NCBI GenBank assembly: GCA_944321165.1
Contig: CALUKE010000003.1
Coordinates: 295,695 to 359,694, forward strand
Reading direction: 5' to 3'
DNA: 64,000 nucleotides
Source of the DNA: an uncultured Odoribacter sp.
GTDB lineage: Bacteria; Bacteroidota; Bacteroidia; Bacteroidales; Marinifilaceae
How positions within the stretch are numbered: position 1 is the first letter of the stretch; each line of letters opens with the position of its first letter. Positions 54,266 through 63,999 of the stretch are shown one piece after another. The notes under the pieces were generated by a model. It was given only the letters and a program-made list of their open reading frames with translations, ran no database searches and was not told the origin of the DNA. The translations under genes were made by a program, and so were the position numbers.

Positions 54266-55681
54266 TCAATAGTTAAGGGTCAGCGATTCATTATGACTGC
54301 GGGCATCGTTCGGGAAGGGGAAAATCCACAGCGGAGAATCGGGAGCCAGGGAGTAAGAATAACTGTCTCCATCCAGTGTGATGAGATCGCGGGTAATCGT
54401 ACGTTTGTAGTCGGCTTCTGAATTCCAGCGCTTGCTGTCGAAAAAGTTCTCGTAGGTAGAGATGCATTCGATCCATTTGGCCTTCTGCAACAGCGCCATT
54501 GCTGTTTTCTCGTCCGCTGCCGTTCCTTGGAACGGTTGGCAGGCTTCTATTCGACGGGCGCGTACCCGGTCGACCAGTTCCAGGCCCTTATCGATCTCGC
54601 CGGTTCGGATGTAGCATTCCGCAGCGGTGTAATACATCCGGTCGGAGGTGATGCCGTAAGCATTGATAAATACGTTTCCGGAAAAGTCAAGGTACATCAG
54701 ACATCCCATTGCATTTCCCAGCATCGTTCCGTACATGGAACTCCAGGCTCCGTCGCCCATGGCTCCGTTGGTATAATCTTTTACGTAATCGCCCGTCTCG
54801 AAAAGGGCTGCGGTTTCGGCGGAAAGGATTTCTCCCAATGGTAAGCCCGGTATAGAGCCCATGATGTACATCAGGTTGTTTTCAACATCCTGTGTCAGTG
54901 TCCAGGCACCGATTTCTTTTATGACCGACCGATCTTCGATTTGTCCGTTGTATTCTATTGATTTTAAAGCATACGGTAATGCTTCCTCATATTTTTTCAT
55001 TTGCATCAGCACTTTGGCACGGACCGCGTTGCCCCAGGCTTTCCCTCCCCGGGCTACATTCGGAGCTGCATCGGGTAATTGGGCGATGTATTTCTCGTCA
55101 CAATCCGCCAGGATTTGTTCGTAGACTTTTGCAATTGTTTGTTTGTCTTTCCGTTTGAATACGTCGGTGTCCGTAACGTAGGCGATACCTCCGCTTTCGG
55201 CGGCAGTGGCCTCGTCATACTGTGCAGCATAGATATTGACCGCTAACCAGTGGAGATAGGCCCGCATGATCCGGGCTTCTGCCTCCACCTTCTCTTTGCG
55301 GGAGTCATCTCCTTCGGCATCTTCGAGTTTGTCCAGGATCACGTTCATGTAATTGATGTATTTGTAAAGTTGGGAATAGCGTGTATCATTGGGGGTGAGC
55401 AATGCCCGGTCTATGGTTTCATCGTAAGTCAGATAAGCATAATCCAATGTGTTTTGGTTTGCCAATATATCTGAAATGCTGCTCATATGCGAATAAGCTT
55501 CGTTGCAAATGGTGCTTAAATCTTCAATGGGTCCTCCCCCTAAATAGTATTCTTGGTTTAACAGCGTTTCCAGATCTGTCACTGTATTTAATATCGTTTT
55601 CCCTTTGGGCGTGATATCGAGTTGATCCTCGCAAGCCGGCAAAATGGTTAAAAATAAAATATAGTATAGTATCTTTTTCAT
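54266..55681 (-). CDS. SusD/RagB-family lipoprotein (locus 2)
   Basis: A 471-residue surface lipoprotein with signal peptide ending LTILPACED and a typical SusD start (DQLDITPKGKTILNTVTDLETLLNQEYY). The SusD helical repeats include AECYIRTGEIDKGLELVDRVRARR near the C-terminus. It is 10 nt upstream of the CRPC TlpA gene and 11 nt downstream of susC, so it belongs to the same operon. It should bind the substrate imported by the adjacent SusC. Confidence 0.93.
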   Translation of the reverse strand: MKKILYYILFLTILPACEDQLDITPKGKTILNTVTDLETLLNQEYYLGGGPIEDLSTICNEAYSHMSSISDILANQNTLDYAYLTYDETIDRALLTPNDTRYSQLYKYINYMNVILDKLEDAEGDDSRKEKVEAEARIMRAYLHWLAVNIYAAQYDEATAAESGGIAYVTDTDVFKRKDKQTIAKVYEQILADCDEKYIAQLPDAAPNVARGGKAWGNAVRAKVLMQMKKYEEALPYALKSIEYNGQIEDRSVIKEIGAWTLTQDVENNLMYIMGSIPGLPLGEILSAETAALFETGDYVKDYTNGAMGDGAWSSMYGTMLGNAMGCLMYLDFSGNVFINAYGITSDRMYYTAAECYIRTGEIDKGLELVDRVRARRIEACQPFQGTAADEKTAMALLQKAKWIECISTYENFFDSKRWNSEADYKRTITRDLITLDGDSYSYSLAPDSPLWIFPFPNDARSHNESLTLNY

Positions 55682-55692
55682 GATAGCTCGGA

Positions 55693-58600
55693 CTAAAAGT
55701 TAATATTCAAACTTACGGTATAGCTTCGCGGTGTTTTGTCCTGGGTTATTCCGTTGTAAACGTTGTTGGCTTCCGGATCGACACCTAAATTGTTGCGAAC
55801 CCAGGTGGCTACGTTATTCATCTGAAAACGCAGCCGCATGCCGCTCATGCCGATGCGTTGGCAAAGTGCTTTCGGGAAGTTATATCCCAGAACGATGTTG
55901 CGCACTTTCAGATAATCGGCCGGTACGACATTGGTATCCATGTATTGATCGTAGTATTGATTGGCTGCCAATGTGCCTGCATATCCGTTTGCCCGATAGA
56001 CGGTTTTGTCGGAGTTTTCCCAATAATTCAGGAAACTGGCGGGTACTGCATCATGGTTGATCGCGGTGTCATATCCATATTGACTTCCGTCTGTCGTCCA
56101 ATCTTCCACCCGGGCTCGCATGTAGTGGCCGCCGAAATAGGAGATCATGGCCGATAGGCTGAAGCCTTTCCAGGTGATTTCGGGAGTAAAGCTGCCGATG
56201 TATTTGGGATCGAGCGAGCCGGAAAAGACGATGTCTTCCGGTAAAAACAACCCTCCGCCGATGCTGGATGTCTGGATACTGCCATCCGCTTTCTTCCAGC
56301 TTACTTGCTGAATTCCGGATTCGTCGATTTGATAGCCGGCAAAACGCCAGGAATAAAGAGAATTCACCGGATTCCCTTCGTGGAGGCTTTGCAGGGCACT
56401 CAGTCCGCTCGGTTCCTCATGGGTTATTTTCTTCACCTCGTTTTTATTATAGGCAAAGCTCAGAGAAGCGTGGATACCGAAATCCTGCCGACTTTCAGCA
56501 GGCAGAATCGTTCCGTCGAGCATTAATTCTACACCGGTGTTGAGGGCTTCTCCATTGTTGATGGTCAGTGAACTCCATCCTGTTGTGGGGTCGAGATCGG
56601 TCAGTGCCAACAGGTCGGAGCTGTATTTCCGGTACCAGTCCAGTGAACCGCTCAGCCGGTTGTGAAAAAGCGAGAAATCGATACCGACGTTCCAGGAAGC
56701 TGTTTTTTCCCACCGCAGCTGATCGTTGGGCGGAGTATCCAGGGTCCCGTAGATTTCTCCCAGTAGCTCGCTGTTGGCCAATGTTGCCGTCAGGAAAGAG
56801 GATACCGATGAATCGATGTTACCGGTCAATCCATAGCTGGCACGTAGTTTCAATACATCCAGCCATTCGTTGCCTTGCAGAAAGGCTTCATTGTTCAGGT
56901 TCCAGCTTAGACCGGCAGACCATAACGGACGTCCTCGAAATTCCGGATCGGCCCCGAACAGGTCTGTTTTGTCGACACGCCAGGAAAAAGAAACGCTGTA
57001 ACGTCGGTCATATGTATAATTCCCTGTGAAATAGAGCGAATAGAAACGGTGAAGGGTCTCTGAGGTCAGGAAAGCGCTGCTGGCAGGAAAAGAACCTACG
57101 GTGCTGTAGTTTTTCCCCAGATCTGATACTCCGCCTTTATTCAATTCCAGCAGTTTCTCGAAGTTCATCATATTATTGGTGTTCACCTGAGTCTGTTCAT
57201 CGTAGCCAAAAAGCGTCGAAGTGGTAGCGCGTACTTTTGTTTCACGGAATTCGAAACCGGCGCTGGCTTCGATAGCGTGTTTCTCCCGAAATGTCGGTGC
57301 ATAGTTGGCTTGGGTCCGGAAAGTATAATAGTCGCCTTCTTCGGTATTGATGCCCAGCATACCGCCTTCCGGAAGATAATGTACGCCGTCCACTGTAAAG
57401 AGGTTGTACAGATGCCGCATGTCGTAGGAATCTTTTTCGTAATGTGTCTCGTCTTTGTAGGTGATGTCTTCATACTGGAAGCGTGCGCCTATGCTCAGTT
57501 CCGGCAGAATATTCACTTCGGCATGGATGAAGGAACGCAGGTTGGTGCGATGGGCTTTCGTAAAGTTTCGGTTTATCTCGTCAAGCAAATTGTAGGCTTC
57601 GGATTTCAAACCGAGGGAGGCGTCCTGCAGACTGGGCTCTTCCAGCCATACGGCGGCCCGCATGTCGGCAGGCGTCCCGTCTTCGTTGTACATGCTCAGA
57701 TAAGGTGCAAAAGCATGCATCCCCTTGTAGCCTAATTGGTCGGCATGCAGTTTACTGTTTTCCTGAATCAGGTTTACTCCTACGGAAATTTGCAGTATGT
57801 CCTGGATGTTCACATCACCTTTGTATGAGAGGTTGAGTGCATTGTTCCGTTGTTTTTCCATTCCTGTATTATTCCCTTTGTAATTGAGAAGGATGTTGGA
57901 ATTGAGGTATTTCCCCCGGCTGCGCAGGGCTATGTTATATTGATGCACCAGTTGATTCCGGAGCATCAGGTCTTGCCATTCCTTCCGATAGTCGTTCTTT
58001 TTCCAACGATTGATCTGTTCCTGGTATTCACTGTCGGAGATTTTATTGTTCTGGCGATCCATCATTAACAGCATGATGGGACTAAGCTTTTCCGGTTCTA
58101 TGTTATAGCGACTTTGCAACGCATCGTATGCCTCCGAATAATGGTCACGAACATCGGCAAAGTTAAGTTCTTCCAGTTCAATCAGCTGACTGGAATTGGC
58201 CCATTGGTAGTTGTCGTATTTCTGGCGTTCGCTGACAGTCAGGTCGGCGCTGACGTCTACCGTTAATTTTTCCGAGTTGGCCCGTTTGGTGGTGATGACG
58301 ATGACACCGTTGGAGGCCCGGGCTCCGTATACAGCTGCGGCAGAGGCATCTTTCAATACGGTGATCGATTCGATGTCGTACCGGTTGACGGTTTCGATGG
58401 AACCTTCAATCGGTAAACCGTCTACGACAATCAGCGGTGAGGTTTTTGCCTGGAATGAACTGACACCGCGAATCGTAAGGGCATCTTCTCCTGTTCCGTT
58501 CTTTCCGTTGCTGTAACTGACTAGACCCGGGATTTTCCCTTCGAGGTTGCTGACGATGTCGGTTGTGTAGCGACTGTCCATGTCTTGGGAGGTGATCAGC

Positions 58601-59226
58601 TGATAGGAACCGGTTGCGTTTTCACGTTTGATGTTCTGATAACCGGTAACGATAACCTCGTCCATCATGGCGATATCCGACCGCATTTCTATGATAAGGG
58701 GATTTTGCGTTTCTCGGCTGATCCGGATTTCCTGGTTTTGCATGCCGATGAACGAGAATACGAGTATCGGATGTTCGCCCGTTACCGAAATGGAGAAGGT
58801 TCCGTCGACGTTGGTGACGACGCCTGAGTGGGTATCTTTTATCCGGACATTTACGCCCGGCAGGGGTTCGCCGTTTTCATCCAGTATACGTCCGCTGACC
58901 ACTTTTTTGAAATTTTCCCGTTCCGCTTTTTTGATAATGACGGTTTCTTTGACGATTTCATAGTCCAGTCCGTTGTTATACAATACGCGCTCAAGGATGT
59001 AGGAAAGGGAGGCGTCGTTGAAGGTGGCGGTAATGGGTTGAGTCCCCGCCAGAATTTGTTTTTGATAGACGAAATTATAGTTTGTCTTTTGTTTTAAATC
59101 CGTCAGGACCTCCTCCAGGGATTGATTTTTATAGCTTGCATTCAGTGTTTGGGCTATCGCTGCTCCGGAAAAGACCGTTAAAAGTAGCATTGTCCAAAGC
59201 AGTATTTTGACATTCTTTCTTAACAT
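55693..59226 (-). CDS. SusC/RagA-family TonB-dependent receptor with STN domain (locus 2)
   Basis: A 1177-residue outer-membrane transporter. Signal peptide (to about residue 25, ending GAAIAQ), STN domain (about 27-98), carboxypeptidase-regulatory-like domain (about 110-195, VSGRILDENGEPLPGVNVRI), plug with AVYGARASNGVIVITTKR and a barrel ending in RSYTVSLNINF. The STN domain is the expected docking site for the FecR anti-sigma encoded in the same operon. The substrate is unknown. No glycosidase or peptidase lies in this operon. Confidence 0.94.
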   Translation of the reverse strand: MLRKNVKILLWTMLLLTVFSGAAIAQTLNASYKNQSLEEVLTDLKQKTNYNFVYQKQILAGTQPITATFNDASLSYILERVLYNNGLDYEIVKETVIIKKAERENFKKVVSGRILDENGEPLPGVNVRIKDTHSGVVTNVDGTFSISVTGEHPILVFSFIGMQNQEIRISRETQNPLIIEMRSDIAMMDEVIVTGYQNIKRENATGSYQLITSQDMDSRYTTDIVSNLEGKIPGLVSYSNGKNGTGEDALTIRGVSSFQAKTSPLIVVDGLPIEGSIETVNRYDIESITVLKDASAAAVYGARASNGVIVITTKRANSEKLTVDVSADLTVSERQKYDNYQWANSSQLIELEELNFADVRDHYSEAYDALQSRYNIEPEKLSPIMLLMMDRQNNKISDSEYQEQINRWKKNDYRKEWQDLMLRNQLVHQYNIALRSRGKYLNSNILLNYKGNNTGMEKQRNNALNLSYKGDVNIQDILQISVGVNLIQENSKLHADQLGYKGMHAFAPYLSMYNEDGTPADMRAAVWLEEPSLQDASLGLKSEAYNLLDEINRNFTKAHRTNLRSFIHAEVNILPELSIGARFQYEDITYKDETHYEKDSYDMRHLYNLFTVDGVHYLPEGGMLGINTEEGDYYTFRTQANYAPTFREKHAIEASAGFEFRETKVRATTSTLFGYDEQTQVNTNNMMNFEKLLELNKGGVSDLGKNYSTVGSFPASSAFLTSETLHRFYSLYFTGNYTYDRRYSVSFSWRVDKTDLFGADPEFRGRPLWSAGLSWNLNNEAFLQGNEWLDVLKLRASYGLTGNIDSSVSSFLTATLANSELLGEIYGTLDTPPNDQLRWEKTASWNVGIDFSLFHNRLSGSLDWYRKYSSDLLALTDLDPTTGWSSLTINNGEALNTGVELMLDGTILPAESRQDFGIHASLSFAYNKNEVKKITHEEPSGLSALQSLHEGNPVNSLYSWRFAGYQIDESGIQQVSWKKADGSIQTSSIGGGLFLPEDIVFSGSLDPKYIGSFTPEITWKGFSLSAMISYFGGHYMRARVEDWTTDGSQYGYDTAINHDAVPASFLNYWENSDKTVYRANGYAGTLAANQYYDQYMDTNVVPADYLKVRNIVLGYNFPKALCQRIGMSGMRLRFQMNNVATWVRNNLGVDPEANNVYNGITQDKTPRSYTVSLNINF

Positions 59227-59247
59227 GATTTATGTATGATTTTGTGA

Positions 59248-60639
59248 TTATTCATTCATGGCTTTATCCAATACCTGGATGATGTTCGCATCGGAAGGGC
59301 GCAGGGCATCGTTGTCATAGATCTTGCCATCCTTGTCGATGATGATGAAGCGGGGAATTCCGCTGATGCCCCAGTTCTCTTGGAAGTGTTTGGCTTCTTT
59401 TTTGCCGATCAGAAATTGGGGCCATTCCGGTTTGTCTGTCTCCAACTTCTTTTTCCAGGCATCGATGTCCGTGTCCAGGGATAGACTTAGAAATTGAATC
59501 CGGTCGTTTCCCCGGTAGTGGTTTACCAATTTCTCCAGGTGTGGAATTTCTGCACAGCAGGGGCCGCACCAGGTGGCCCATACGTCGATGTACAGCAGAC
59601 GACCGTAGAAATCCGATAGTTTTGACTTGTTCCCTTCCGGATCGGTCAGGATGACGTCATATGCTTCGTGGCCTTTGGCTGTCCTTTTCAAAGCGTCTAT
59701 GCGAGGTGCATATTCCGCGATAATTTCCGGGTAATCTTTGGCAAAAACGGTAAACCGTTCCCAGAATTTCTGAAAATCTCCACCTTTTCCATAGGTGAAA
59801 TAAGAAAAGGCGCAAGTATTGCACAGATCTTTCCGAATGGCTTTTGAAGTGGTTCCCAAAGAATCGGCGACCTCCATAAAACGTAGAGCATAGGGGGTCA
59901 TGTCGTGCAGGACGTTGAACAGTTCCGGTGCGATATGGGCCGAAACAAGGTTGTTGGGAAGACCGTATTTTAAACCGATTTCATCATTGATGTCGGTTTG
60001 TCGCATCAATTCAATGTATTCCGGATACTCTCTGGGCTGTTTGTTCTCTGAGCGTGCTTTCTGTTGCAAAAGGAGGTACATGATCTGTTTTTGGGCGGCA
60101 TCCAGCGAACGGGTATAGTATTCCCGCATCTCTTTGTCGCTGATCAGGGACAGTTGCTGTTTGATCCGTTCGACTCCTGCGCTCAAGGTCGCTTGGTTTG
60201 TTTCGTATGGCTGGTCGTTTACATACCGCATGGCTCCGCAAACCTGCTCAAATTGAGTGTAAAATTCTGAGATGTCTTTGTATTTGCCTTCGAATTGTAC
60301 AGAGAATTCTCCGGACGCAGACTGTCGGACGGTTAGCGTGAGGGTTTCCCCCGCTGCCAAATGTGCTCCGCAGCTTCCGATTAGCTTGTTTTGACTGCTG
60401 AATTCAAGGGTGACATCATTGAAGGGTGTTTTCAATTCCGCATCAAAGGAGAAAGTTCCGTCAGCATTGATTTCTATGGGTAGGAATCTGGTGGACAGTA
60501 TGGTCCCTTCCAGGGAAATACCGATGACAATTTCGTCGATCTCTCCGGAAACACTGCCTTTTAGCAGTTGCCCGGAAGTGAAAAGCGGACAGAGGGCGAG
60601 AAGTGCCGATGTTAAAAGAAGGATTGCTGTTTTTTTCAT
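59248..60639 (-). CDS. TlpA-type thioredoxin protein, CGPCC site (locus 2)
   Basis: A 463-residue exported protein; the signal peptide (ALLALCPLFTSG) has no clear lipobox, so it may be periplasmic. Residues 25-110 form the beta-rich N-terminal domain, the middle is helical, and the thioredoxin domain at about 325-463 has VWATWCGPCCAE (C358, C361, with an extra C362) and cis-proline GIPRF. It lies 21 nt upstream of susC in the operon order. It should act on disulfides of the exported machinery or the imported ligand; the client is unknown. Confidence 0.9.
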   Translation of the reverse strand: MKKTAILLLTSALLALCPLFTSGQLLKGSVSGEIDEIVIGISLEGTILSTRFLPIEINADGTFSFDAELKTPFNDVTLEFSSQNKLIGSCGAHLAAGETLTLTVRQSASGEFSVQFEGKYKDISEFYTQFEQVCGAMRYVNDQPYETNQATLSAGVERIKQQLSLISDKEMREYYTRSLDAAQKQIMYLLLQQKARSENKQPREYPEYIELMRQTDINDEIGLKYGLPNNLVSAHIAPELFNVLHDMTPYALRFMEVADSLGTTSKAIRKDLCNTCAFSYFTYGKGGDFQKFWERFTVFAKDYPEIIAEYAPRIDALKRTAKGHEAYDVILTDPEGNKSKLSDFYGRLLYIDVWATWCGPCCAEIPHLEKLVNHYRGNDRIQFLSLSLDTDIDAWKKKLETDKPEWPQFLIGKKEAKHFQENWGISGIPRFIIIDKDGKIYDNDALRPSDANIIQVLDKAMNE

Positions 60640-60661
60640 GCAAATGATATTATAATGATAC

Positions 60662-62008
60662 TTATTTCATTTTTTCTTCCAACCAGGGGATAATTTCCGG
60701 ATCGGAGGGCCGGGGGGCATCCACCGTGATGATTTTCCCGGTTCTGTCGATCAGGAGGAAGCGGGGAATCCCGTTGATGTTGTAAAGGTTGGTGAAGTCT
60801 TCCTGCAGGAATTGTTTCCATTGGGGTTTGTCTTTGGCCAGTTTGTTCTTCCAGGCTTGGTGGTCGGCATCGACAGAGACGCTGACAATTTCGAGGCGGG
60901 CATCGTTTTTGTAATGAGCGGCCAGTTTTTCCAGATAGGGAATTTCCGCGCAACAGGGACCGCACCAGGTAGCCCATACATCGATGTAAAGCACTTTGCC
61001 GAAGAGATCGGACAAGCGGGAGCTTCTGCCTTGGACGTCACTCCATTCACAGTCGATGGCCGGAGCTCCGGGACGCAATTTTTGAAAAATGGTGTATTTT
61101 TCGGTCAACCAGGCCTGCTGGAGACTGTCGCTCAGCATTGCTTTCGCTTGGGTGTATATATTTTCGACTTCATGGTACGAATCTTCGCTACCGAAAAAAT
61201 CTCCGAGTATGGACAGGAGCGTTTTGTTTTGCAAGACAGGATCTTTGATTTTGTCGCAGGCGACTGCTATTTGATATTGGAATGGATCGTTGCCTCCACT
61301 TGCGACACGATATTGTCCGCACCAACCTAAGTAATAGAATAATAGACCGTTGCTTAGATTTTCTGGGGCGGCGATCTGCTTGTTTCCCAGCATATATCGA
61401 TTATAATCGGCATCGGCATTCGCCGGTAAATTTTGCTCTCTCAGACGATCGTAGTAAGTAATCTGGTACAAGAAAACCATGGACTCCAGTTCCTGAAAGC
61501 TTAAACGACAAAACTCCTGGTTGGGAATGGCAGAAAGTTCTTGTCTGATAGAGTCCTGGAAATTGAAAAATGTTTCTTGCAACTCCTGGAAGGAGGAATA
61601 TGTCTTTTCCGACAGTTGGGTGAGTTTTGACTGTTGATTTTTATAAAAAGAATAGGCTGTTTCGAGATCTCCTCCCATCTGGCAGTCGCCGGGAATGCTC
61701 AAATCGGCTTCAAGCGTATTTGTCGTACCGTTGATGAGGATCAAGTTGAAGAAGCTCTGTTCTCCCACCATCAGGAAAGAGATACGCGGCCGTTCGAGTT
61801 TACAGCTATAACGGAAGGTCCCGTCGGCAGCAATCCGAACCGTGTCCATTTTTATTTCATCACTGTAGGCTTCGCTCACTCGGATCACTCCGAATGAAGA
61901 TTGGCAATTTTTTAATTTTCCGGTGAGGACATACTCGTCGGAATTGCCTGCGCATGCCGCCCAAAGGGCAGCAAGGCAGGCGACCATTGTTAATTTAATC
62001 ACATTCAT
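60662..62008 (-). CDS. TlpA-type thioredoxin lipoprotein, CGPCC site (locus 2)
   Basis: A 448-residue lipoprotein with signal peptide ending LAALWAACAG. It is a close paralogue of the gene at 52924-54255: both share the GKLxNC start, LILINGTxNxLEADLS, EWSDxxGxxSR and the C-terminal DAPRPSDPEI. Its thioredoxin motif WATWCGPCCAE (C349, C352, extra C353) is the canonical form. It is 22 nt ahead of the next TlpA gene and 27 nt behind fecR in the operon. Confidence 0.92.
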   Translation of the reverse strand: MNVIKLTMVACLAALWAACAGNSDEYVLTGKLKNCQSSFGVIRVSEAYSDEIKMDTVRIAADGTFRYSCKLERPRISFLMVGEQSFFNLILINGTTNTLEADLSIPGDCQMGGDLETAYSFYKNQQSKLTQLSEKTYSSFQELQETFFNFQDSIRQELSAIPNQEFCRLSFQELESMVFLYQITYYDRLREQNLPANADADYNRYMLGNKQIAAPENLSNGLLFYYLGWCGQYRVASGGNDPFQYQIAVACDKIKDPVLQNKTLLSILGDFFGSEDSYHEVENIYTQAKAMLSDSLQQAWLTEKYTIFQKLRPGAPAIDCEWSDVQGRSSRLSDLFGKVLYIDVWATWCGPCCAEIPYLEKLAAHYKNDARLEIVSVSVDADHQAWKNKLAKDKPQWKQFLQEDFTNLYNINGIPRFLLIDRTGKIITVDAPRPSDPEIIPWLEEKMK

Positions 62009-62035
62009 CTTATTTGGGTTTATTCTGTTTTGTTT

Positions 62036-63193
62036 TTATCGGGCAGAAACGATGACGGTCCGGTTGTTGATCCGGAATTTCAATCCGCCGCTCTTTTCCA
62101 GAATTTGCAGTACTTCATTGAAATCGCCATAGCGGGGAACACTTCCCATGAAAACGGTTTCGCTTAGCACATTGTCTGTGAATTCGTATTCGAAATCATA
62201 CCACCGGCTGAGGGTGCACATGATTTGCCCCAGGTTCTGCTCTTCGAATACGAACATGCCTTTACGCCAGCTGGTGACGACATCGGTATTGACTGTTCGT
62301 ACGTATGCCGAGGAATCGCTCTTGACAAAGACCGCCTGATGACCGGGAGTCAGAAACAATTCGCCGCTGTTGCCGCGGGAGGGTTGAAGGGCCACGCTTC
62401 CCGATACCAAGGTCGTGTAGATCTCCGGCTCTTCCGGATAAGAATGGATGTTGAATTCTGTTCCGTATACCCGAATCAATTGGCCGCCCGATTCGACATA
62501 GAATGGTTTCTCTTCGTTTTTTGCCACCTGAAAATAGGCCTCTCCTTTCAATATTACGCGTCGTTCATTGGTACGGAACGTATCGGGATAACTCAATTGG
62601 GATTCGGCATTCAACCATACCTGTGTCCCGTCTTCCAGGGTAATGCGAAATTCTCCGCCGCGGGGGGTCACAAGGCAGTTCAGTTTGGCTTCTGTCGATG
62701 TCGTTTTTTCTGGCTGCTGTTGGGTTCGCTGCAAGGCTTCTTTATTCTTTTTACTGTCAGCTCCTAAGGAAATCTGGGTACCGTTACTGGTCGTCAATAC
62801 GGCTTTGGTCTCTCCGGCCTGGATATGAGAGGCATATGGCAGCTTCTCTGTTTGAGTGGTGTCTGGATTTGAAACCGGTGTCCGGAGATAAGTGATTCCC
62901 CAGATGATAAATCCCAGCATGGCAGCCGCCACACCGGCTTTTATCCATATGCTGGATTGGTTCCGGTGGATTCTGGCCTGCATGTCGGCTAAGGGACGGT
63001 TGATGTCGACTGCTTTCATGCGGCGGTATTCCCGTTCCAGAAAGGCGGTGTTCAGCAGTCTTTGATAGGTCTCTTCGTTTGCCGGAGAGGCCTTTCGCCA
63101 TTCTTCCATGTATGCTGTTTCTTCCGCGGTGATAGTCCCGACGATGCGGCGGAATATCAGTTGGGAGATCTTTTGGGGATCAGTTGTTTTCAT
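62036..63193 (-). CDS. FecR-family anti-sigma factor (locus 2)
   Basis: A 385-residue membrane anti-sigma. The start MKTTDPQKISQ is chosen; the frame opens to 63316 but the earlier residues look non-coding and overlap the divergent sigma gene region. Residues 1-80 form the cytoplasmic anti-sigma part, the transmembrane helix is at about 83-103, and the FecR periplasmic domain follows (ITLEDGTQVWLNAESQLSYP, YGTEFNIHSYPEEP). A C-terminal STN-like domain ends in TVIVSAR. It is first in the operon with the TlpA, SusC and SusD genes and should control the divergent sigma. Confidence 0.92.
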   Translation of the reverse strand: MKTTDPQKISQLIFRRIVGTITAEETAYMEEWRKASPANEETYQRLLNTAFLEREYRRMKAVDINRPLADMQARIHRNQSSIWIKAGVAAAMLGFIIWGITYLRTPVSNPDTTQTEKLPYASHIQAGETKAVLTTSNGTQISLGADSKKNKEALQRTQQQPEKTTSTEAKLNCLVTPRGGEFRITLEDGTQVWLNAESQLSYPDTFRTNERRVILKGEAYFQVAKNEEKPFYVESGGQLIRVYGTEFNIHSYPEEPEIYTTLVSGSVALQPSRGNSGELFLTPGHQAVFVKSDSSAYVRTVNTDVVTSWRKGMFVFEEQNLGQIMCTLSRWYDFEYEFTDNVLSETVFMGSVPRYGDFNEVLQILEKSGGLKFRINNRTVIVSAR

Positions 63194-63314
63194 TTCTTGG
63201 AAATTTTTGTGTTTTGTATATATAAAAAACGTAAAGGGGTGGAAAAAGGACCCTGAAAATCTGTTTTTTTTGTACAAAAAATTATTTATATCTTCGTAGC
63301 ATAAAATACAGTTC

Positions 63315-63893
63315 ATGACGACACCGGAAAACGTTTGGAAAGAATTTCGACGGGGTAAACTGGAAAGCTTTTATCGGAACAATTATCGGCAATTGTTGGT
63401 ATATGCTTCTCGGACCTTGGGGTCGAATTACGGATTTCTGGCGGAGGATTGCGTGCAGGAGGCCATTTACAAGGCCTATCGTCAGCGCGATTCTTTCTCC
63501 GGAGCAGGGGCTTTCCATGCGTTTTTTTATACTTGTATCCGACATGCGGCGGTGGATATTTTGCGAAAGAACCATGCCCAGGACAATTATATTTCCCAAC
63601 AAGAAGAAGAAACCGAGTTTTTGAATGGGATCATCGAACAGGAAACCTTGAATCTGTTATATGAGGCGATTGAGAACCTGCCTGAAAAATATCGCCGGAT
63701 TTTCGAGCTTCATTTTGAGCAAGGATTGAAAAATGCGGAAATCGCTGCCCAATTGGGACTTTATGAGAGCACGGTGAAAAAACAAAAGGCCCAGATGCTG
63801 AAACTGCTTCGGGAAGACCTGCAACAAAGAACCGGTGGTGATTTGCTTTGCGTTTGTATGCTTTTGGAATATTTATACACTACTTCTCTTTAA
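63315..63893 (+). CDS. ECF RNA polymerase sigma factor, divergent (locus 2)
   Basis: A 192-residue ECF sigma factor with region 2 (LESFYRNNYRQLLVYASRTL, LAEDCVQEAIYKAYRQRD) and region 4 (LPEKYRRIFELHFEQGLKNAEIAAQLGLYESTVKKQKAQ). Its start is 121 nt from the divergently transcribed fecR. Most Bacteroidetes sigma/FecR pairs lie in one operon, so this divergent layout is less usual. It is expected to drive the minus-strand operon and perhaps itself. Confidence 0.92.
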   Translation: MTTPENVWKEFRRGKLESFYRNNYRQLLVYASRTLGSNYGFLAEDCVQEAIYKAYRQRDSFSGAGAFHAFFYTCIRHAAVDILRKNHAQDNYISQQEEETEFLNGIIEQETLNLLYEAIENLPEKYRRIFELHFEQGLKNAEIAAQLGLYESTVKKQKAQMLKLLREDLQQRTGGDLLCVCMLLEYLYTTSL

Positions 63894-63991
63894 AAACGAT
63901 TATTATATCGGATCGAATTTGGGAATGTAGATTCCAAAACGAAGTGCAACGTTTTGGTCTTTAAAAGTAGTAGATTCAAGGAGTAAAGTGT

Positions 63992-63999
63992 TAACTTTG
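63992..63999 (+). promoter_or_regulatory. Possible -7 promoter box at window end
   Basis: TAACTTTG at 63992-63999 fits the Bacteroides -7 consensus, but no TTTG is found at the expected 19-21 nt upstream. The gene it might serve is outside the window. Confidence 0.35.
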
